A DNA stretch of 6,076 bases from NCBI GenBank assembly GCA_947175005.1, contig CAMWLD010000144.1:1-6076 (forward strand). The letters run 5' to 3'. The DNA is from an uncultured Ruminococcus sp. (GTDB taxonomy: Bacteria > Bacillota > Clostridia > Oscillospirales > Ruminococcaceae). Position numbers and translations under genes: made by a program. The notes under the pieces were generated by a model. It made no database searches. It worked only from the letters and a program-made list of their open reading frames with translations, and had not been told where the DNA came from. This document shows, in pieces, positions 1-4,500 of the stretch (position 1 is the first letter of the stretch; each line of letters opens with the position of its first letter).

Positions 1-103
1 ATCCTCATACGCCTCCTCTTTCACTGAAATCTCACAGCAATAAGGCATTATGGAATTAAAGAAAAGTTTATCACAGTCAATTGGTAAGGTGTTTTTAAAT
101 GAT
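1..103. other. Unassigned left edge, possible end or start of a neighbouring gene
   Basis: No gene can be assigned firmly here. On the + strand, the frame beginning at position 2 reads 13 codons and stops at TAA 41-43; this could be the 3' end of a gene entering from the left, which would fit the rightward terminator just downstream. On the - strand, an AAGAGGAGG-like stretch (about 20-12) sits just before an ATG at 8-6, so a leftward gene could instead start at the very edge. The spacing from GGAGG to that ATG is only 3 bases, though AAGAGG to ATG would be 6. I cannot decide between the two from this sequence. Confidence 0.25.
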
Positions 104-140
104 ATTCCCGAATCGCTGATCTGCGGTTCGGAATTTTTTT
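104..140 (+). terminator. Rho-independent terminator, rightward
   Basis: The left arm 104-116 (ATTCCCGAATCGC) pairs with the right arm 123-134 (GCGGTTCGGAAT), with one bulged C and one G-T wobble, around the loop TGATCT. A run of seven T follows immediately (134-140). The T-run lies on the right, and the - strand side has no comparable T-run, so it acts on + strand transcription. It probably ends a transcript coming from left of the window and insulates the operon that starts near 200-260. Confidence 0.65.
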
Positions 141-162
141 GCGGTCGCTCACAAAATATAAA

Positions 163-256
163 TTGTAATTAATATAAAAATTAACATAATGTTTTTAAAA
201 TTATAACAATATATAAGGTCTATTATGTTAGACTTATTGTAATAGGTCTATTTAAA
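163..256 (+). promoter_or_regulatory. Candidate promoter region of the lipoprotein-blaI-blaR1 operon
   Basis: This AT-rich stretch between the terminator and the first gene must hold the operon promoter, but no single match is decisive. Candidate 1 has a -35 TTGTAA (163-168), a 16-base spacer and a -10 CATAAT (185-190), which places both dyads downstream of the start point. Candidate 2 has a -35 TAGACT (229-234), a 16-base spacer and a -10 TTTAAA (251-256). Each box of candidate 2 matches consensus at only four of six positions, but it would place the dyads directly on the core promoter, as in classical bla/mec operators. The existence of a promoter here is likely; its exact position is uncertain. 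Confidence 0.35.
218..233. promoter_or_regulatory. Candidate BlaI-type operator 1
   Basis: GTCTATTATGTTAGAC is a perfect 5-bp inverted repeat (GTCTA and TAGAC) with a 6-base centre. It lies about 85 bases before the first gene of a cluster that encodes a BlaI/MecI-family repressor. Members of this family bind short dyads as dimers, usually with TACA/TGTA-type half-sites, and often repress their own operon. The half-site here differs from that core, so the assignment rests on symmetry, position and the presence of a second copy. Confidence 0.5.
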
Positions 257-261
257 TCGAC
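246..261. promoter_or_regulatory. Candidate BlaI-type operator 2
   Basis: GTCTATTTAAATCGAC repeats operator 1 with the same half-site spacing: left half GTCTA is identical, right half TCGAC has one change from TAGAC. The two 16-mers share 11 positions and start 28 bases apart, a little under three helical turns. AGGTCTATT is a direct repeat at 216-224 and 244-252. Paired dyads ahead of a repressor operon are typical of bla/mec control regions and would allow two repressor dimers to bind. Confidence 0.45.
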
Positions 262-318
262 CAATTTACGGAGTATTTTTCAATAACAGGAAAATGCATT
301 TTTACGGAGGAAATCAAA

Positions 319-1074
319 ATGAGAAAAACCAAGAAAATAACTGCTTTAACAATTGCACTGATCGCTGTATTTTCAATGACGGGCTGTGGCGAAACAGGAA
401 ATACACCCGACACAACATCACAAAACATAACGGAAACATCGGACATTACCGAAAGCGCTGCGGCAGCCGATGAATCCGAAACGGATAATTCGGAGGATAT
501 TCCCGTGGATGTATATGACGAACCGGAGGAAGAAGTCGATGAGCCTGCCGATGATGAGGTATATACCGATGTACCGGAGGAGACTGGCGTTAATTATGTT
601 TTGTATGAAATGATGCTGAAGGTGGGAACAAAGGACGAGTATGACGGAGTGAGCTTTGGTGAAGACCTCGGAAATGTAACTTTGACTATGGAGATTCCCG
701 ATTATGTATCTATGGAAAAAACTAACGGAGATATAGAGGATAAAAAAGCCCTTGAAATTATGGGAGCTGCGTGGCCTGCCGAGCAGGGCTTTTCAAAGGA
801 CGGAATGAAAACCGATATGGTATCGGGGCGCACTGTTACCGTTTACGAGGAGCAGGAGGGCGAGGACGGACTTTATGAATATATGCTCCACTCTTCCGTC
901 CCCGATCATTACAGCGAAAGCGGCATTTATGAAACCTATACATATATCATAAAGCGTGGGGAATATATGACGAGTATCTCATTCCTTGCGGAATTTTACG
1001 ATAAAGATATTGCAGAGAAAATACTCTCTTCTATTGAAATAACCGAAACGGATACAAGTGAAAATAGCCAATAA
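319..1074 (+). CDS. Secreted lipoprotein sharing a domain with the downstream giant BlaR1-like protein
   Basis: This 251-residue protein is predicted to be anchored to the outer face of the membrane. It begins with a basic n-region (RKTKK), a hydrophobic core (about residues 7-19) and a lipobox MTGC with the modified cysteine at 23. Residues 24-90 form a Thr/Ser/Asp/Glu-rich acidic stalk. Residues 92-241 are a folded, mostly beta-rich domain with the conserved-looking blocks WPAEQGFS (152-159), MVSGRT and FLAEFYDKDIAE. That domain recurs at residues 1309-1461 of the protein encoded from 1507. The start at 319 is fixed by GGAGG at 306-310, eight bases upstream, and by the signal peptide directly after it. 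It is the first gene of a likely three-gene operon with blaI and the M56 gene. I do not recognise a named family; the domain's shape loosely suggests a PsbP/Mog1-like fold, which is a guess. A plausible role is a ligand-binding partner, decoy or target of the sensor. The gene call and lipoprotein nature are firm; the function is unknown. Confidence 0.9.
   Translation: MRKTKKITALTIALIAVFSMTGCGETGNTPDTTSQNITETSDITESAAAADESETDNSEDIPVDVYDEPEEEVDEPADDEVYTDVPEETGVNYVLYEMMLKVGTKDEYDGVSFGEDLGNVTLTMEIPDYVSMEKTNGDIEDKKALEIMGAAWPAEQGFSKDGMKTDMVSGRTVTVYEEQEGEDGLYEYMLHSSVPDHYSESGIYETYTYIIKRGEYMTSISFLAEFYDKDIAEKILSSIEITETDTSENSQ
772..1041 (+). repeat. Duplicated domain segment, copy in the lipoprotein gene
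   Basis: These 90 codons align without a gap to 5620-5889 in the M56 gene. By hand count about 206 of 270 bases and 68 of 90 residues are identical. The longest identical runs are 29 bases (901-929), 24 bases (867-890), 23 bases (772-794) and 20 bases (988-1007). The two copies lie in the same orientation, offset by 4848 bases. Weaker similarity extends further upstream in both genes (KDEYDGVSF here, KDEYGGVSF there), so the whole domain is shared, not just this part. Confidence 0.9.
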
Positions 1075-1120
1075 CTATTGGCTTCAATGATTATTGGCAT
1101 CCAAATTATTGACCCAATAA
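1066..1120. repeat. Cluster of TTATTGG/CCAATAA half-sites between lipoprotein gene and blaI
   Basis: AGCCAAT (1066-1072) pairs with ATTGGCT (1077-1083) around a 4-base loop, and the lipoprotein stop codon lies inside this hairpin. TTATTGG (1091-1097) can pair with CCAATAA (1114-1120). TTATTG (1106-1111) with CAATAA (1115-1120) forms a third, tighter dyad. CCAATAA also occurs at 1068-1074, so it can pair with either 1076-1081 or 1091-1097, and the structures exclude one another. No T-run follows, so this is not a standard terminator. It could be an attenuator-like or RNA-processing element that sets the ratio of lipoprotein to repressor, or a protein-binding site. The half-sites are clear; the function is inferred. 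Confidence 0.55.
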
Positions 1121-1142
1121 ATTTTATAAGGAGAAATGAAAA

Positions 1143-1505
1143 ATGAGCGGTAATTTACCAAACAGTGAGCTTAGTCTTATGGAGATAATCTGGGATAATT
1201 CCCCTGTAAAATCGGGTGAACTCGTTACGCTGGCAGGGGAGGCGCTGGGCTGGAAAAAATCCACGGTTTACACAGTGGTGAAAAAGCTGACGTTAAAGGG
1301 GTACATAAAAAGCGAAAACGCTGTAATCACCGCATTGCGCAGCCGTAATGAGGTCATGAAGCACCGCTCGGAGGATCTGATAGAAAGGGGCTTTGGTGGA
1401 TCGCTGCCCATGTTTCTGACGGCGTTTCTGCAAAAGGAGCGGCTGACAAAGGAAGAGGCGGCAGAGCTTAAACGGCTGATCGACGATTACACGGAGGATA
1501 AATGA
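1143..1505 (+). CDS. blaI: BlaI/MecI/CopY-family transcriptional repressor
   Basis: A 120-residue dimeric DNA-binding repressor, close to the usual length of about 120-130 for the family. The N-terminal winged helix runs from about 5 to 70: the opening LSLMEIIWDNSPVKSGEL block, the recognition-helix region GWKKSTVYTVVKKL (36-49), then KGYIKSE leading into the wing. Residues 76-120 form the helical dimerisation part (DLIERGFGGS, then LTKEEAAELKRLIDDY). In staphylococcal BlaI/MecI, induction involves cleavage at an Asn-Phe bond in this part; the position appears to correspond to Ala94-Phe95 here. AAGGAG (1128-1133) lies nine bases before the ATG; an upstream ATG at 1136 gives only five codons. 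The stop codon is one base short of the next gene's start, so the two are very likely co-translated. The probable targets are the dyads at 218-261. The symbol is used at family level; nothing here proves a link to beta-lactams. Confidence 0.93.
   Translation: MSGNLPNSELSLMEIIWDNSPVKSGELVTLAGEALGWKKSTVYTVVKKLTLKGYIKSENAVITALRSRNEVMKHRSEDLIERGFGGSLPMFLTAFLQKERLTKEEAAELKRLIDDYTEDK
1493..1497 (+). promoter_or_regulatory. Ribosome binding site that fixes the start of the M56 gene
   Basis: GGAGG lies inside the last codons of blaI, nine bases before the ATG at 1507. The other nearby ATG (1502-1504, overlapping the blaI stop as ATGA) reads only ten codons before TAA, so 1507 is the real start. The one-base gap to the blaI stop suggests translational coupling. 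Confidence 0.85.
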
Positions 1506-1506
1506 T

Positions 1507-4500
1507 ATGGGGAATTTATTTTATAATGCGGTAAATATGAGCGTTACGGGGGCTGTGATGATCGGGGCGGTAATGCTGCTGCGGCTGGCGTTCAGAAAGC
1601 TGCCAAGGCGGTATTCATATGCGCTGTGGATAATCCCCGCTGTGCGGCTGCTTTGCCCTGTGGCGGTGTCCTCGGCGATCAGCATTTTTAACCTTTTCGG
1701 AACGCCCGTTAATGAAAACCGTATGGAGTACATATCGTCACCCGTGGAAACGGCGGTTTATTCGCAGACTGCAAGTGTTTCGCAGGTATCTCAAATTTCG
1801 GATAATTTGCAGACCGTAAGTTCAGCAGGGGGGAGTGAAACACCTGTTGTAAATGAAAATCATGAGCATGATAATGTATCGGATATAAGTGAACCCACGG
1901 CGGCAGTCAATGAGATAGAAACGCCCAATAACAGCGAAAATACGGACAGCGGCTTTGAGAATGCCGCAAACATAGCGGCAATTATATGGCTTTGCGGCAG
2001 CATGGGCGTGCTTATATGGACAGCTATAAGCTGGGAACTGGTTCGCCGCCGCATAAAAAACGCCGAAAACGCAGGGAAGATGTATATTTGCGACGAAATA
2101 GAAACTCCTTTTGTTTTCGGTATCATACGCCCTAAAATATATGTTCCACGAGGGATATCGGAAAATGATCTGCGCTGTGTGCTTGCCCATGAAAGGGCGC
2201 ATATAAGCAGGGGAGACCATATTGTAAAGCTGCTTTGCATACCCATAACTGCCATTCACTGGTTCAACCCCTTGGTATGGGTGGGCTGCCGCCTGATGAC
2301 GGACGATATGGAGCTCAGCTGTGACGAACGGGCATTGTCGGCGCTGGGCAATGAGGAGCGGAAAACCTATGCAAACGCCCTGCTCAATATGTCCATGCGG
2401 CAAAGCAAATTATCCCTCGGCGGTGCGCTCAGCTTCGGCGAATCGGGGATAAAGGGTCGAATCAAAGGAATACTTGGCGCAAAAACGCCTACCAAAGCGG
2501 CGGCGGTTGCAGCGGCTGTGATAATAGTCGGAGCGTCGGTGTGCCTGCTGACTAATGCCCAAAACTCGGATTTTATAAGACTTGGGAGCTATGAAAGTAT
2601 TAACCTTATTTCCGCTGACGGCGTAAGAGAGTGCGACAAATCCGAGATAAAGGGATTTGTGGAGATGTTTGACAGCATTTCATTCAAAAGGGTGGGCGCT
2701 CCGTCGGAAGCACCGGAAAATTTCCTGTTTTCCCTTATTTTTTACAAAGGCTCTATGGCAGCTGCCGACCCTGACGGTGTGAGATTTTTTATTCATGAAA
2801 ACGAGGACGGCTCGGAAGAAATTTACGCACAGCTCCGGCAGCACTTGCTCAACAACACCAAATACAGCTATTTTACCGTTACCAATGAGGAATTTGAAAG
2901 GGTTTACAGCAGCTTTTCCGAATACGCCCTCCACAGCTTTACGGGAACGGTCACGGAAAATACTGAAAATGAGTATACCCTTGTTCCCGACCCGTTAGGC
3001 GGCAAGCCGTATATTTATTTTGATTTTTCCGATAACAGATACCATGTTTCCCCGGATAATTTAAGCGGAGTGACAGACAGCGTGACTGTTTCATCGGATG
3101 AGGAATTTCAGCCTGGGGACAGTGTGCGAGTTTCATATTACGGCAATAATATGTCGGATAATGTTACCGTGAAAAAAGCCGAAACAATAAAATGCTATAT
3201 CGGTGTACGCAACGATATTACAAATGCAAGTTACAGCGCAGATGATGAGGACAGCCAAAAAATATGGCAAAGACTTAAAAACTTTGAGCTTACGCCCGCC
3301 GAAAAATCCGGGTTGTTTACGGGAATAGGAAAAGGGGAGGGATATGCCTTAGCGAGCGGCTATAATACGTTTTACACCGTTCAAGTAAATGACGGGGAGC
3401 ATTTTATACGGATCACCATGCTCTCTCCCGTAACTGACGCTATGGAGTTTGCAGAAGTGAAAGAGCCTCACCGCTATATTGCCGTTCAAAAGGGATATAA
3501 GGATTTTTGCGGCGTTCCCATTTATTATACAATATCCGACAGCGACTGGGAATTCCTTTGCAAAGAGGTTTGCGGCAAGTATGACGCACCATTTTTGCCG
3601 GGAATCTACAAGCGCATAAACAGGGGAGATAATATAGAAGCCGAGATAGAAATAGACCCGAACGGAAATATCCGAATACAAAAGACAGATGAGATATTGG
3701 CGGAGGTAAGCGATTTTAATATTTCACAAGAACAAGCCTATGGCTACAAGCTGAATCGTGATCAGCATATGCAGTATCTGGAGTATAAGGGCGCAGGAGT
3801 TATTGCGTATTCGCAAAGTCTGCTAAGTTCATATATGGACACTGCTTACGGCATTTACGTCCGTGATGAGAAAAGCGCCGAATCGCTTAAAAGCGAAAAG
3901 CCTACAAAATACACCGAGCACACAATAGTAATGCCCGATAACGACATACGGAGCAACGAAATAACAAAGCAAATGCCTGCGGTATATCTGTCCCTTGACC
4001 TGCCCGAGGGCTGGACGGTAAAAACCCCGAAAAGAAATGAAGAAACTTATCTGCCCGAGCTTTTCACGCCTGTGAATATTTATGATACAAGAGGCGAATT
4101 TGCGGGTACGGCAGCCCTTGGATTCTTTGAAGAAAGCGTTGACATAGATGACGGAAACGCACATCTGACGGTCTATAAAGACTTGCAGGGAAACTGGCAG
4201 GAGAATTACACCCCCATAAGCCATGAATATTTCAGTCAGAATGCTTTTACGGTAATTGACGGCAGCTATGCCGCAATGTATTTCGATGATTTTGAGGGCG
4301 TTTTCGCTGTAGCACATTTTAAAGAGGGGGCAGTCACAGAGGAACAGTGCAGGGCGATCGCAGGGTCTATAATAATGTATGAATATTACAGCGAACCCCG
4401 GGATATTATGGAAAGCTTTGTACGCTATTATTACAGCGGTCTTGGGAGCGGATATTTCCACCCGGAGATGTTTACGGATAATCCCCAGATGAGGGAATAT

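Noticed and set aside
294..470. Small leader open frame starting at ATG 294
   Set aside because: It has no ribosome binding site at a proper distance, and most of it overlaps the lipoprotein gene in another frame.
1822..2403. Overlapping - strand open frames of 193 and 131 codons
   Set aside because: They run opposite the M56 catalytic core, which carries HERAH and MELSCDE in the + frame. The - strand products show no coherent domain.
2641..3312. Possible penicillin-binding motif set: SEIK (379-382), SDN (508-510), KSG (600-602)
   Set aside because: The three short motifs occur in the right order, but their surroundings do not resemble a transpeptidase or class D beta-lactamase fold: no hydrophobic helix context after SxxK, and KSG is not in a strand. 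In a sequence this long such matches are expected by chance.
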